Shown: positions 34,175 to 47,787, numbered from the stretch's first letter. The stretch: DNA of 64,000 nucleotides from Tetrahymena thermophila SB210 (GCF_000189635.1 NW_002476380.1:248001-312000), one strand, 5' to 3'. A program made the numbers and translations. The notes: a model not told the origin generated them from the sequence alone.

Positions 34175-37100
34175 ATGTAAAAAAATACTCTGCAAGATTT
34201 ATCAAGGTCTTTAATAAATGATAATATTTTTATCTCGGAAAAGATAAATACAAATAATAATAACTCCAATATCTAATATTACAGTGGTTATAACCAAGAA
34301 AAAGGCGATGAAATATGCATTAAGCAATTATTTGAGATAACTATTATGGAAAATAGAGAATTGAAAGTTTAATTTGAAAAAGAATAGAAATAGTTTGAAA
34401 AAGATTTGCCATGCTTTTTATAAAAAAACTATGAATATATGGAATCAAATAACGAAGAATATTACTTGATATCCAGTCCACTTTTTGAGACTATTAAGTA
34501 ATAAGTACCTATGTTAGAGAGAGCAGCAAAAGGAATTTTTCTTTAATTAATAGAAGCTTTTTTTGAGCTGCATTCTATGAACTTTAATCATTATGCGTAA
34601 TTAATTATTTCTTTCTAAATTATATTTTTAAAAATGAGGCTATTAATTTTACTTGTATACAAATTCTATTATTAATGGATTTATTTTTTATAAAAATAGA
34701 ATATGCTTGGAGAATATAGGATATAATAACAACAATAGCAAGATTTAACTTCAAAGATTTGGCTTTGAGTCGCATTATATTTTTAGAGATCAGCCCTATT
34801 AAGAAGAAAATATGTTCCTATCACCTTAATATGCAAACTAAATATATAAAAATTAAAGGTATAGTTCATAATCTTAAGATATGTTTAATCTTGGAGCTAT
34901 TATGCAAGCTATTCTATTAGGTATTCCTAAAAATGAGCGACTCAATCTAAAACTATCAGATCAGCTAAAAGAGCTACTTGAAAGTATGACACATCCTATT
35001 GAAGAAAATAGAATGAAATGGGAAAATTTATTAGATCATGCTTATTTTTAATTGGGATAATCTTAGCCTTATGAAATAAATAGAATTCAAGGCAATTACA
35101 ATCAAAAAGATATAAAAGATTTCTATCTTCAAAAATAATTGAATGTATCTGATAGCTATTAAAGGATTTATCCATCTCAACCAAATATCTAATAGAATCA
35201 AAATAGATTTGAATAATAGAACCATTCTCCTGTAGGTATCTTATAAAGCGAAGATGTTTAAACAGTAGACTTTCTAACAGACAGATCTTAAGCCGAAATA
35301 TCTTTTATAAGTATTGCTAATTAGGTTATGGATGAGCATTTCTAGTAATAACCTTTTTCTATTTAATAAATTAAAACTAAGAAAAAGAACGATGAGAGCT
35401 TGGAGGCTAAAAAATAATAGAGATTATCTTTTCAGTTGAAGTAAGGACAAATGATTAATGAATACTTGTCCCTACATTAAAATATTAATTAGAATGTTCA
35501 AAATTGTGATATCAATAACAGTGAGGGTATTATGATTTTCTAATAAGGTATTTTTGATGTATAAGCTTAAAATATTTAACAAAAATAATTAGATAATACT
35601 CAATAAATTTAGGGGTTTAAACTGCCTCTTAATAATAATCTTTAAGAAAATAATTAAATTAATAAACAAAATGTTAGAAATAATTTTAAAACTGAGTAGC
35701 AGTATGATTTTAGATAAAATGAAATAAATGATTTGAAAAATCAAGATAAAATAAGTGAAGGTGAAAGCTTTAAGACTTAAAGTTAATAAACACTTTTTAA
35801 TTTTTCAAATAAAAAGCTTATTCCATATAAAAATCCAACAGCAGATAATCTAGAAAATAATAAAGTCATAACAAACAATTCAAAAAATGCAGGAGAGTAA
35901 AATTAAAGATTCAATACGTATTAAAATAATAATAGTAATAAAGATAGTAATAATTTTTTTTAAATTAGAGAAAATTTTATTTAAGAACGATAAAATTAAT
36001 AATCCCCCATTAATAATAATATAAACTCAGTAGAATGTAAATAATTAGAAAATCCCTATTAGATTAATGTAAATAATAATCTAAACACGTAAGATATTAA
36101 TAACAATAAAAAAGAACCAATTGTTGAAGATATTTAAAATAAATTAAATTCAAATAATCAATTATAGTAACCAGAAAGTATAAATAAAAGCCTAGGAAAT
36201 AAAAAAATAGTAAATAGCATTTCAGCCTCAAACTAAGAGAATGAAATTAGTATTTCTGAATCTAGACAGGAGTATGAAAAGAATTAAAAACTGATGAATT
36301 AATTAACTGAGTATTTTATGAGAGAAAGAAATAAATACTCTTTGATTTTAGAAACTTGTTTGCTCATTTATTAGCAGCCAAAGGAATTTTTTACTAAAAA
36401 AAATTGCTTTGAGAATTTAATAAACTATGCATAGCTACTTAACTCTTTAAGATTAAATTATGATCTACTTTCTTAATTGATAGATCTCAAATTCTAGCAA
36501 AATGAATTTACCCCAAAGTTACTAGGCCTTTATAAATCAACCGTTTAATATTAGAATATATATAAACTGCTTTTCGATGATGCCGTTCTTATTGAAACTT
36601 GGTTTTTAGCTGCTGTTTTTGATCTTAATGATTTTAAAACTCTTTAAATGAATTCAAGATTGGTAGTTTCACGTTTTTATTTGGAAATATGTAGTAATTT
36701 ATTTCAGTTTGTGTCAAAAGAGTCAGTCTAGATTTTAACACAAATATTTGAGGCTCAGCAACCAGCGAATTAAATTGGAGAAATAAATTAAAAATGGTAT
36801 TAAATATTTAATTTCTTTTTTTAATTTACTTCTAAAATTAATTTTTCATAATAAATAATAATAAACATATTTTAAAATATTTTTATACACTCTTATAAAT
36901 AAATAGGAAATTAAGTAAAACAAACATAGAAAAAATCAATAATTTAAGAAAAAGTTTAACATTTAACTTTGATTAAAATATTGCAATATAACTATTAGAT
37001 TTACAAATTTTGCATATTAAAACTGGACTTGAATAAAAGAACAGTAATATTTCTCTCTATGATGTTACTTCTTATAAAATTTTGTATTTCTTACTCTACA

Positions 37101-37273
37101 TCAAAAAGCATTTTAATACTTAGTATGTCCCTTAAAGAATAAAATTAGTGAATGTAGAATAGAATGGTGATTTTGATTATGGAAAATTTTTTGACAAGAT
37201 TAATGCTATGACAGACTATGTTGAGATTAAAAAGCTTATTTCTGAAGCAGTTAAGGAGTAAGATTAAAAATGA
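34175..37273 (+). CDS. pseudokinase with long Asn/Gln-rich extension
   Basis: Three exons (34175-34596, 34700-36796, 36907-37273) encode 961 residues. The first 260 residues follow a protein-kinase fold: beta-3 lysine K50 in DEICIKQL, the helix GIFLQLIEAFFELHSMNF, a catalytic-loop equivalent HYAICLEN (139-146, where active kinases have HRDLKPEN), RFG at 160-162 instead of DFG, an APE-like LSPQYAN, and DMFNLGAIMQAIL equivalent to DxWSLG. The domain ends RMKWENLLDHAYF. Both catalytic aspartates are missing, so it is predicted to be inactive. Residues about 280-700 are low-complexity Asn/Gln/Ser. The last 250 residues are helical and hydrophobic-patterned, with no recognised domain. Domain order (kinase first, long tail) recalls ULK/Fused-type kinases, but I cannot assign a subfamily. 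Confidence 0.82.
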
Positions 37274-38076
37274 AAAAAAAATGTATATTTAAATTGTTTT
37301 ACTATTAATACAATTTTATATTTTTCGTAAATCAATCTACAATAAAATTGTATATTATTAAATGTTGTTTAGTAAGCAAATTAAAAAATTTTTTAATCAT
37401 ATTTTTAAAATTTAAATTATTGAAAATTATTATGAATAAATTAAAAAAATAATTTCTTTAAATTTTTTGAAATAGTCTCAGATTTATAAAAGAAATAATA
37501 ATAATTCATGATGAAAGGAGAAAAATTATATAATATTATTAGAAATGATGTTATTTATACTTTTATTCTTAATTTTGAGTGGCTCTTAGCAAATATGTGT
37601 TTGTAAACTTTTAAAATAACCAAAAGTTAAATATAACTATTGGAATTTGATGGGCAAACATAGTCAAGCGAAAGAGCAAAAAGCTGGCTAAAAAAAGATG
37701 AAGTATTTTAAACAAAACAAAAGAAAGAAAGAAAGAAAAAAATTAATCAATAAATAAATAAAGTGTCATCGAAAATACAAATGCATGTCAACTTAAAGAA
37801 ATGGTGCATAGATTCTCAGCAATAAGCAGATATAATAATATTATAAAAATATTGAATTATATTACTCCCAAATTAATAAATGACTCATTTCAATTCAGAT
37901 TTATCATTCATTGATTCGCAAACATTGAATGAATGCAAACAAAAAAACTAATTAAAATAACTAAGAATGATTTTTTTTCTTACTAATAATCGCAATAGAT
38001 AACAAAAAAAGAAAAAATTATTTAGTATATTTAATTGAAAAATATCTATAAATATTGAGTATTAAAATTTTAGAAA
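37274..38076. other. intergenic with one doubtful small ORF
   Basis: Mostly AT-rich. A frame from 37545 to 37883 (112 residues) opens with a signal-peptide-like MMLFILLFLILSGS followed by Cys and a Lys-rich tail. Another overlapping frame is also open, so I do not call a gene. Confidence 0.5.
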
Positions 38077-39574
38077 ATGAAGAAATTTACAAACTCTTTA
38101 CTATTATTAATTTTACTCCTAAGCTTTGAGGTGACTAGATAAGATTGTGCATTTACAGTTGATCCAGATGGTAAGCCTCAAGTTGCTAAAGATAAGGATG
38201 CAAAGCCACAAATTCATAAATATTCTGCACCATTTATTTGTGATAAAATATACACAGGTGCTACCTGTTGCAATGATTACTAAGTATATTCATTTTCATT
38301 ATTTATTTTGATTAATATAAAATGATTCTTTACTAAAAACTTTTTTTATCTAAAATATTTTAGAATAACTAAATGGCTTCTAACTTCTTACAGGTAACAT
38401 ATTTTATTTACATATATATTTTATGAATTGTCATTCCAAATAATTATTCTTCATTCTTAATATTTCTAAATAAATATTTAAAAGATTGATGCTACTTTTG
38501 GTTCAATTGGTAATGGATGTGATAACTGTGCATCTAACTTAAAGAGATTCTGGTGTACTTATACATGTGACCCAAATTAATCTGATTTCGTTGTGATTGG
38601 ACCCAAACCTATTGTTGTTCCTAATCCTATTGATGAAGGTGCAACTACTCTCACAGTTCAAGATGTTAGTATCCTCGTTGATTCATAAACAGTATGCGAT
38701 GTATGGTCAAGCTGGTAAAAAAATGAATATTTAAATAATAATTTGCTTAGCAAAAAGATAAAAATTTTAATTTTGCCATTTATTTTAAATTAAAACGAGA
38801 TATACATTTTTAACAAATTGGTAATTAGTTCTAATAGCAATCCAATAAATAAATAAATTAATGACGTAGCTTATATCATTTTGAAAAAATAGAAAAAATG
38901 AACAAATCTAACCATTTTATGTTACAAACAAAGAAACAATTTCCTCAATTTATTAGTTGTATCCTTTTTCATTAGATTGTATTAATTGTTCTTTATTTAA
39001 TTAGTAACTTGACTCCTTATGCCACTTAAGTCTCAGCTATGAAAACCCCAGCTGGTTTCTTGTCTTTCTAGGGAGCTAACGCCGTTACTTAAGCTGCACA
39101 ATCAATCAGAGTTAACTATACCAGTGATGCTTCTAAGAACCCTTTAACTCTTCACAATATAACTAAATGTAATGCTCCTCAACCAAAAGTAAACAAAGAC
39201 CCTGCTAAAGCTTAACCATGGTATCCTGATGCTTGGGGTTTCAATATTTCTTAAAATTGCTCTTGTAATAACTGCGCTGATGCTTGCACATTAGCTGTAT
39301 TCACTCCTTTACCAGTTATGCAAGTAAATAATTTTTATTTTTTAACCAATATTTTATGAGCAAATAAAAATAAAAGGGTTTTGATTACTTAGTAGTTGGA
39401 TTATTTTACGGCTTTTTACTTGTTTTCACTATTGGTTGCTGGTTCTTTAGAAGAAGAAGATAAATGAAGAAAGATTAAGAAAGTTAACAACAATTAGAAT
39501 AATAAGAGCAATAAGAATAATAATATGAACCTTTACATGCAGAAGGTGCCTAAGAAAATCAATAAAATGAGTGA
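38077..39574 (+). CDS. single-pass protein with NPC1 N-terminal (sterol-binding type) domain
   Basis: Five exons (38077-38283, 38364-38393, 38485-38714, 39005-39323, 39377-39574) encode 327 residues. A signal peptide (residues 1 to about 22, KKFTNSLLLLILLLSF) precedes a Cys-rich luminal domain. CDNCASNLKRFWCTYTCDP and QSDFV match the NPC1 N-terminal domain pattern, as do VNYTSD and the late CSCNNCADAC cluster. One membrane helix follows (about 266-285, YLVVGLFYGFLLVFTIGCWF), then a basic stop-transfer RRRRQMKK and a Gln/Glu-rich tail of about 35 residues. In full-length NPC1 this domain takes cholesterol from NPC2 in lysosomes and hands it to a 13-TM body; here that body is absent, with TGA right after the tail. 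The gene is intact, so this is an architecture, not a truncation. Role as a sterol carrier or receptor is inference. Confidence 0.88.
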
Positions 39575-40209
39575 ATAAGTGAGTGACAGAAAAAGCAACA
39601 ATAAAAGTGAACTTTGAAATTCATATTTAGAATGCTATTTACATAAATGATAGGTAGATAATAAAACATTTTAACAAATTATAATCAATAACGATTAATC
39701 TAGCAAAATTATTATAAACGTTATTTATATAAATTCTAGTGTAATAATTTTTAAATACATAAATAAATGTAAAACTTCAAAGCAGCAAATAAATCTAAAT
39801 TATTTATTTCTTCTGAATTGTTTATTTTAAAGAATGAAATCACTTCAGTTTTATTTGTTATCATTTTTTTTTTCATTTTTAAATTAATTTTTTTTCTGAT
39901 TTTAATAGAAATAGTTTTAAAAAATAATTTAATCTAAAATTTAAAGATAAAAAATTCATCAAAATTAATTAAAAAATAAAAAATATTTCAAAGTGAATAA
40001 TGGAAATACAAAAATTTTTAAAAATAAACATAAAATTAAAAATTAATGAAAAAAAAATAAAATAAAATTGAGTGACTGATAAATTTCAACTTTTTTCCTC
40101 CAACCCCCCCATTAAATTTTTTATGATTAAATTAGTTTTATTACTGTCAAAGTCGAACATAAAAATAAATACAAGATAAAATAATTTATTTAATAATGAT
40201 CATATCAAA
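39575..40209. other. convergent intergenic region
   Basis: Shared 3' flank of the NPC1-N and F-box genes. Very AT-rich, with one poly-C run (about 40104-40110). No gene was seen. Confidence 0.6.
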
Positions 40210-42227
40210 TCATATCTTTATGACTAAAATATCTCTTAAATTTTCTGATGTTCCATATAATGTAAAGAGTTTTTTTGAATCTCTTTAAGAGCTCAATTCG
40301 AAAATATAAGAAAATGAGGCATACATTGTGAAGGATTTTGGAGCTTAAATTTACGAATAAGAGGTTGTCAAACTTGAAACACCTTTTCCAAAGTATGGGA
40401 TAGTATTGTAAACTTCATAGATCTTTTTTAATGTTTAGTTATGAGTAAATTTAATTTTCCCATTTATTTCTAAGTTCCCAGAATCAGATGTTGTACCAAA
40501 TCCTTCAAATTGATCGCCATTAAATTATATTTAGCCCTGCAGCTCAAACAATTAATTAGTATCTCTCTTGATTGTAAATCCAACAAAATTTTGAAGTTAA
40601 TTTGACTAAATTATGCCATTTATTAATGAAATTTCATTTTAGTTACTATTGATATCATAATAACAATAAGCAGAAGCATCATCTGCTAATATTTTTTAAT
40701 TATAAAGTAATGATGTAAATAGAAGAGAAGGTTGGTCAAATATTTAATCCTCTTATTCTTATAGCTATGCGATTTCTGAAGCCAAAAGAACTTTTAATTT
40801 CTTTTCCTCTGAAAATTTACATTTATTTAAAAAATTTGAGATGCTATGAAATACTCTAAATTTAGAAAGCTCTCCTTTCTCCAAACTTATAAAGCTAAAT
40901 AATGCATCAAATGCATCATACCTTATGTTTTCTTCTTCCATCAATGCAAGCTAAGAAAGGCAATACACACCTTTGATGTAGCTATCCTTCAGAAAATTCA
41001 TTAACTTACAATAAATTTAAAAATTTTTGTGCATATTTAAAGCCACAAGTGAAAATATTTCATTTACTAATTTAAGACCCTTTATCATATCAGACCTTGC
41101 AAAAACAACAGAAGGACAATTTTAATTACGATAATGTTTAAGAGTTTATTTGAAGACATTGAACTCCTTTATAAAATATTAAGCTAAGGTCATCCAATAA
41201 GTTCTTTAACTAATAAGGTTGGACTTCTACTTTTACAACTCTTTCGATTTTTAACTTTTCAAAACTACTTGATTTTACTTATTTATTAGATTTTAGCTCT
41301 AAATTTATAACATTTCTTATGCTTTTTATTCGAATAATTATTGATTATTTTCGTTTAGATCAACAAAAGGATGACCTAAAAGTTCTCTACAAATATTTTT
41401 CCAAACTTAGTCATTTCGAGATAAGTAATAAAACCTCTTGCACACTTTGCTCATTTTCAATAAAACAGAAACAAGATCTGAACTAACAAACTCAAGAATT
41501 TTTATTAAGATATGCTGATTTAAACAAAAAAATGATGACTTAGTCTTCAAATCTTAAATTCCCTTAATAATAAATAAAAACTATGTAATTAATTAGTTAT
41601 TTAAATTAATTAAATTTTGATCAGAAACAATTTTTTTTTAAATTATACATTTTTTTCAAATTCACTTGGATCTTCAAGTTGATATTTCTTAGCTAGATAT
41701 CTTCTTCTTTCTTCTTTTAACTGCTATTAGTGATCCCTTCTCTTTTCTTCAAATTCTTTCAGTCCTTACCCTAAATGTTCAAGTTTATTTTACACATCTA
41801 TTACTTTGTTGTTATAACTCGTTAATTATTTATCAGTCTCTAAAAACCATTTAGGCAAATGACTTTATCTAGCTTGAGCTCTTTGCTTAATTTTTTCGAA
41901 ATCAAAATCGAAATCATCATCTTCTTCTTCTTCCTGATTACTTGTATCTTCGCTCCCAACATTTTGCTTATCTATATTTTAGCTCTCTTACACTTCTTCT
42001 TATTTAACTTATTACTCTAGATTGATTTAAAGAAAATTCTAGTCATTTTATTTTACTCATAATATAAATGAATTCAAATAAAAGTATTAATTAAGAATAA
42101 TACTTTAACTGGATTTATATTCTAGTTAATTGCTTTCATCCTTATTTAACATAATACCGAGAGGTTAAAGATTAACTTCTTTCGATTGAATTTAAAGCTA
42201 CTAATAATTACTATCAACAATATCCAT
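40210..42227 (-). CDS. F-box protein
   Basis: Three exons (42227-42110, 42016-41649, 41580-40210) total 1857 nt and 618 residues. Residues about 40-75 are acidic (EEEEDDDFDFDFEK), followed by a coiled coil (KLEHLGQGLKEFEEKRRDH). The F-box lies at about 182-228: LNQHILIKILEFVSSDLVSV, then KVCKRFYYLSRNDQVWKNIC, with the expected Leu/Ile, Val-Cys and Trp positions. It should bind Skp1 and recruit a substrate to an SCF ubiquitin ligase. The C-terminal 380 residues are helical (LMEEENIRYDAFDALF, ARM-like in feel), then end in beta-rich, Gly-containing segments (QFEGFGTTSDSGNLEING) that may be the substrate-binding part. No WD or LRR repeats are seen. Target unknown. Confidence 0.82.
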
Positions 42228-43768
42228 TTTAAATTATGTTTTATTTAAATTTTTTAAATATGATTTTTAAGAATTTAAAAACAATTAGAAATTAGTAGAA
42301 TAAATAATGAATATGATTTGCTTGCGAGTTTAAAAATTATTAAGTAAATTAAAATATGGTAAATTTCTTTGAACCTTCTTAGAATAAAAATAAAAAAAAA
42401 AGTTGAAATTGTAAATCACAAATAAATTAAAAAACTATTTAATTATCTTAAATATTTAAAGAAAAACACATTTGTTTTAAAATTAAATATGTGAGTTATT
42501 TAAGGTTACATTTTTCAAAAAAAATGTTCTAAATAACAGCCAAAATAATTTTAATCAGTTTTAAATTTAATTTAAATTTATTAAAAAAGCAAGACAAATT
42601 AATCATTAATTGAACCAATCTATAATTTTTGTTGTATTAATTTTGTTTAAAATATTTTTTCTTCTATTTCTAAAGTATATTTTATTATTTAATTTATTTT
42701 TACAAAACATTTTTAATAATAATAATATTTTAAATTAATTTATCTAAGATGTGTCTAATTAAATATAAAATATATTCTAAAATAAATACCTTAGTTATTT
42801 AGATACTAAAAATATTAAATTTAAATAAAAAATTTATTATATTTATATTAGTCCGAAAAAAATTAAAAATGATAAAAAAGATAAAAATGAAAATTAAAAA
42901 ATAAATAGGGCAATAATGAAAAAAAATGTATCTAAAACAATATTAAATATCTTTATCATAAATTATAAAATGCTAAAATTAATTGAAATTAGAATAAAAT
43001 TAAATAGAAATTTAAATTTATTTGAAAATTCATATTTGCTTGTCTCTAGTTTCAAAAAAAAACAGTTTAATAGATATAATTATAGCAAAGCAATTCAAAC
43101 ACTTTTATTTTGAGCTAAAATAATTAAATCAATCACCAAATAAATAAATAATTGATATTAATAGTTTGTGTTAAATTATTTTCTCCAGTAACTTTAAAAA
43201 TTAATTTCTATTTCTTGCTCGTTTGAAATAAATAATAGTCTAGACAGTTAATTTCTTTAAAATTTAATATTTTCTTAGCTATGGGTAAATAAAATACTTT
43301 CAAAAAATGACTTTCTAATTTATTTATTTTTTCATGAATGAATTAATGAATCCAATTTTTTTTTATATGCTATCTATCTATCCGCTTTTAATTATTTGTA
43401 ATTTTGTTTGCTTGTCATTTAACTTTGTTTGCTAAGATAGGCTCTCATTATTTTCTTCTGATATTAATGAATCCGATTGTGAGATAGATTACTTTAAATT
43501 TATGCCTATCACACACTAAATTTTATGTAATTTAAATACAGAAGTTTAATTTTCTAAAAAAAATTCCTAAAAAAGCATTATTAGACACTAGCTTATCAGC
43601 TACAAAAAAAATCAAAAAACATTAACCTCTTAAACCAAACTAGTTAACGACATTACTAAAAAGCGTTCAACAATAAAAAATAAATTTAGAAATAGTTAAA
43701 ATATACCCTTCACACTTAAGAAAGACATTATTAATTAGCCAATTAAAAAATATTATTATTAGTTTAAG
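42228..43768. other. divergent intergenic region
   Basis: 1.5 kb of AT-rich DNA between divergent genes. A standard-code ORF at 42916-43113 has a biased Ile/Lys/Asn composition without internal glutamine codons of either type and is not supported. No RNA gene was seen. Confidence 0.6.
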
Positions 43769-46700
43769 ATGAGCAATTTTTAAAAGAATAGTGGTAACAA
43801 CAATTATATGAATGGATATGCAAACGGTAACGGCAACTGGAATAACTAGAGAAATAACTAAAACAACAAGATGGCCTCAAACTAACCAAATTACAATAAA
43901 AGTAAAAATTTAAAATATTTTTTCTTATTCATTTTAAAGCTTATGATAAACACAAAAACCACTATTAAAAATTTTGTCTGTCTCTTTTAAAAGTAACATC
44001 TATCTATCTTTTCATATCCCTGCCATATTTAGATAACAACTTTGAAAGTGTTTATTTAGAAAGCAAGTTTAGCAAAGGAATTTTGTTTTGCTTCAAATAT
44101 AATGGACTAGTAGATACTAAAATTTTTATAATTTAAAATAGACATTAACATGAATAACATGGAGAACAAACCAGTGAAGAGCAACAATATAAGCTATAAT
44201 CAAAACGGCAATACAAATTCTTATAACTAAAAAAATTAAGGGTATTAAAATTAAGGTAGATATAATGGCAATAACAACTCAAATGGTGGATCTTACTATT
44301 AAAATAGTAACTACAACAACAATAGAAACAACTACAGCTAGCAGCAATATTATAATAATTATAATAATATGTCATATTAAATGTGGTAACAACCTAATTA
44401 ATTGGGTAATATGGGATACAATAATATGATGGGATACCCTAATTTAGGAACAGACGTCAATATGTAAATGTGGGACATCAATTAAATCTAGTAAGCTAAC
44501 ATTTTAGATTTGAATTAGCAAAACTTCCCTTCTCTCACAAACCAATTTCCTCCACCTGTTTATATCTCTGAAAATGGTGTTTAAACTTAAAGCGATGCTA
44601 TCGATTCAATTCCTGATAGCTCAGAGTTAGAGAGGTAGTTAATTGAGGAATAAATGAAAATTTAGAATTCAAATAAAACAACTCCTTTAGCAGATTAAGC
44701 AAATTAAATTACAGATGTGAATATGCTTTTCTCCCAAATGAATATGCTATAAAATGGTATAGAAAATGGTTAAGATTAAGATAGCTAAGTTATGGTTAGA
44801 ACAAAATAAGGAGTCTACCTTATTGACTACAATATGAAAGGTCCTTTAGAAGATTCATACAAAATATCAAAATGGAATAGCTATTCATTCTTTATTCAAG
44901 ACGGTCACTACATTATTGTAATAATATTTTCCTTTTTTTTTCTTCTCTCTCTTAACTTTTAAGGAGTTTTACATCTCAAATTTTTCGTATGACTTACTTA
45001 GTTAGAAAAGTTTTCATAAGCTTAAAAAAATATAAAAAATTGATAATTGAACAAATTCTCAAAAATAAATAGCTGCAAATAAATATTTGATTTGATTTGA
45101 AAGATTCTGATTTCTTTGATTTATATTTTAATAATTTTAGTAATTTCTACATCTTCAGCAAAATTTATTTCTACTTATCAATACATATTTACTCTCAATT
45201 AATTTTTCATTTTTATTTATAAAATAACAGTGTGCTGACCCATAAAACATTGGAGTTTTTAGTACAACCAAGAAGAAATTATTAGATCATAAAACCTATA
45301 ATGATATTTAGGATTTACTACTTTCACCTCTCTAAAAGTATTTAGTATGCATAGAAAAACCAGATAATAATAGTGATGACATTAAATTATAAATATTAGA
45401 TGCATTAAGTCTCTAAAAGGTAAATAGATCAATAATTTTAAATAAATTAAAAATATTTTAATGAATTTTAATTTAAAAGCAGTTAATTTAAAGTTTAAAA
45501 TATCCACCCACAATTTAAGGCTTATTTTTAATTTAAAATAATAATAGCACAAAGAGTTTGATTATAACTTTTTCTCAAAAAGTAGAATGAATCTTTACAT
45601 GTTTGATAAAAATGAAGATTAAATTTTTATCAGAGAAAAGAAAGAAATTAAAATTTACAACACAATTAATTTTGAGCTTTCAACTATTGTCAATGCAGAA
45701 AACTTCATTTATCAATATTTGTCACCTTCTTAGGATAAACAATAATTACTTTTACTCACTCCTGAATTTAGTAAGGGATACGAAATGATACCTGCTCAAT
45801 TAAAATTGTTTGAAATAAATGATTTAACAAACCCCATTTTAGATCAATCTATTTCTAAAAGCTAAGAAGTAGTTCCAGTTTGGTCGCCAAACGGTAAGCA
45901 TTTACTCTTGTGGTGCTCAACCATTAAAGATGAAACTGGAAACACTTATTATGGATAGCATACGCTCTACAGATATAAAGTAATATTATTTATTTATTTG
46001 CTTAACTTAAATCATATATTAAACTTAATCGACTAAACTTAATTTTTTTTGATAAAATTATTTATATTAGCCTGAATCTCAATCCATAGAACCTCTTAAC
46101 TTTTACAAAGGTGTAATTCATGACATTTAATGGTAACCTAGCAGTGAACATTTCGTTGTTATCGGTGGAGGTATGCCCTCTCATTCAGTGCTATTTACTA
46201 AGGTAAATTTATAATAATAAAATTTCATCTTTAAAATTAAGAAATTTCAGATCTAAATATTATAAAAAAATAATTTCAAAATTATTAATAAATTAATGAA
46301 ATCCAAAGATATTTTTTTATTAATTAATTTATAAAATGTTAACTTTTGTATTTTTAATAATATTAGGAAGGTGTTCCTATATTTGAATTTGGAAGACACC
46401 ATATTAATAAAGTAAAATGGAATCCTTATTCTAAACTACTTTTCTTAGGTGGATTTGGTAATCTGGGAGGAGATATAGAAGTTTGGAATGTTAAAGATTT
46501 GAAAAAAATAGGATAATTTAAGGTAATCAAACAAAATATTTTAATTTGAGTTATAAAAAAATTTATATAATAGGCACATTGCACTGTAAGCTCTGCATGG
46601 AGTTACGATGGCACGAAAATTCTTTGTGGTGTGCTATATCCTAAGCTAAGAGTTTAAAATAATTTTAAAGTTTTTAACGTTTATGGCGAGTAATGTAAAT

Positions 46701-47416
46701 TTTCTGACTTTTCAAACACTGATTTGTACGAAGTTTGCTGGCATCCTTATCCTTTCCCTGAAGAGAGAGATTTAGGAGAAAAAAAATCATCACAAAGTAA
46801 TTAATTAGAATCTGAAAACTCTGGCACTGAAAATAAGAATGGAGAGTAGGAAAAACCTAAAAAAGGAATTTTGACTAAAAGAGGTACAAAAGCTATTAGC
46901 AATATTTTAATGTCTTAAAAATAATAATTTTATAAATAAAAAGGTAATTTAAGTTCTATGCTAAATGAAGCTAAAATCTCTAATCACGGTGGAAAAAAAT
47001 TATAGCCAAATGAAACATTTGAGAGAGAAGAAGATAAAGAGATGGAATAAGTTAAACTGTCAACGACTTAAAAGAAATTAGATCAAGGAATTATGTTTTC
47101 AAGAAATAAAAACAAACTAGAATAGTAAAAGTAGCTTACTGAAGAAGAGGAGAAGGCAATTGAAAAAGAAAAGAAAGCACAAAACAAATAGAGGAAACCC
47201 CTATAATTTAAATAAAAAGAATCAAATTTTAACAATTTTGAAGCTAACTAATAAAACTAATAGATTTAACAAAATTAAGAGGACCAAAATAGTGGAAAAG
47301 GATCTTCAGGAGGCAGAACCTCTCCAGAAATAGATGATTTCTTCAATGAAACAGATGAAGTCAATGATTAAGATAAACTAAAATTGCAAGCAATCATTTA
47401 AAAGAACGAATTTTGA
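43769..47416 (+). CDS. EIF2A: eukaryotic translation initiation factor 2A (eIF2A)
   Basis: Seven exons (43769-43901, 44142-44917, 45231-45419, 45548-45979, 46071-46202, 46367-46522, 46574-47416) total 2661 nt and 886 residues. The first about 210 residues are an Asn/Gln/Gly/Tyr-rich extension not found in the yeast or animal proteins I know. The core is a WD-type beta-propeller: GVYLIDYNMKGP, VFSTTKKKLLDH, VPVWSPNGKHLLLW, then the eIF2A signature blades GGFGNLGGDIEVWNVKDLKK and SAWSYDGTKILCGVLYPKLR, followed by VQNNFKVFNVYGE. The C-terminal about 200 residues are Lys/Glu/Gln-rich coiled coil, as in the family. eIF2A is a single-chain factor implicated in initiator-tRNA delivery at alternative start codons and under stress; it is distinct from the eIF2 trimer. 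Confidence 0.93.
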
Positions 47417-47787
47417 GAATCTTTTTAATTCAATTTTTATTAAATTTTATTTATTATATATTTATTGAATAATTAAAAAAATAAATTAAAAGTGTTTTTA
47501 TATTTAACAAGTTATCAAATTCATCTATTTAAATAAAAAAATTATCCAGAGTTAGTTATTTATTTATTAATTTCTATTTTCAATTTCAATTTTAAATAAA
47601 ATTTAGCAAACATAAAACTTACAATAAAAAAATTAAAGTTTATTTATAAATCAAATGTGTGTTTTGTTTTGTTTTGTTTGTGTTGGTGAGTGTGTTTTTT
47701 TTATTTTTATTGGAATTCTTTATTTAAATATTTTTCATTAAAAATTATTGAAGTTTTCCTAAGATTTAAAATATTTAATATTAGTTA
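47417..47787. other. intergenic before tRNA-Ile
   Basis: AT-rich 3' flank of eIF2A with a GTTTT-repeat (47661-47682). No gene was seen. Confidence 0.6.

Noticed and set aside
44145..44375. 76-codon minus-strand Tyr/Cys-rich ORF
   Set aside because: Antisense of the Asn/Gln/Tyr-rich eIF2A N-terminal extension.
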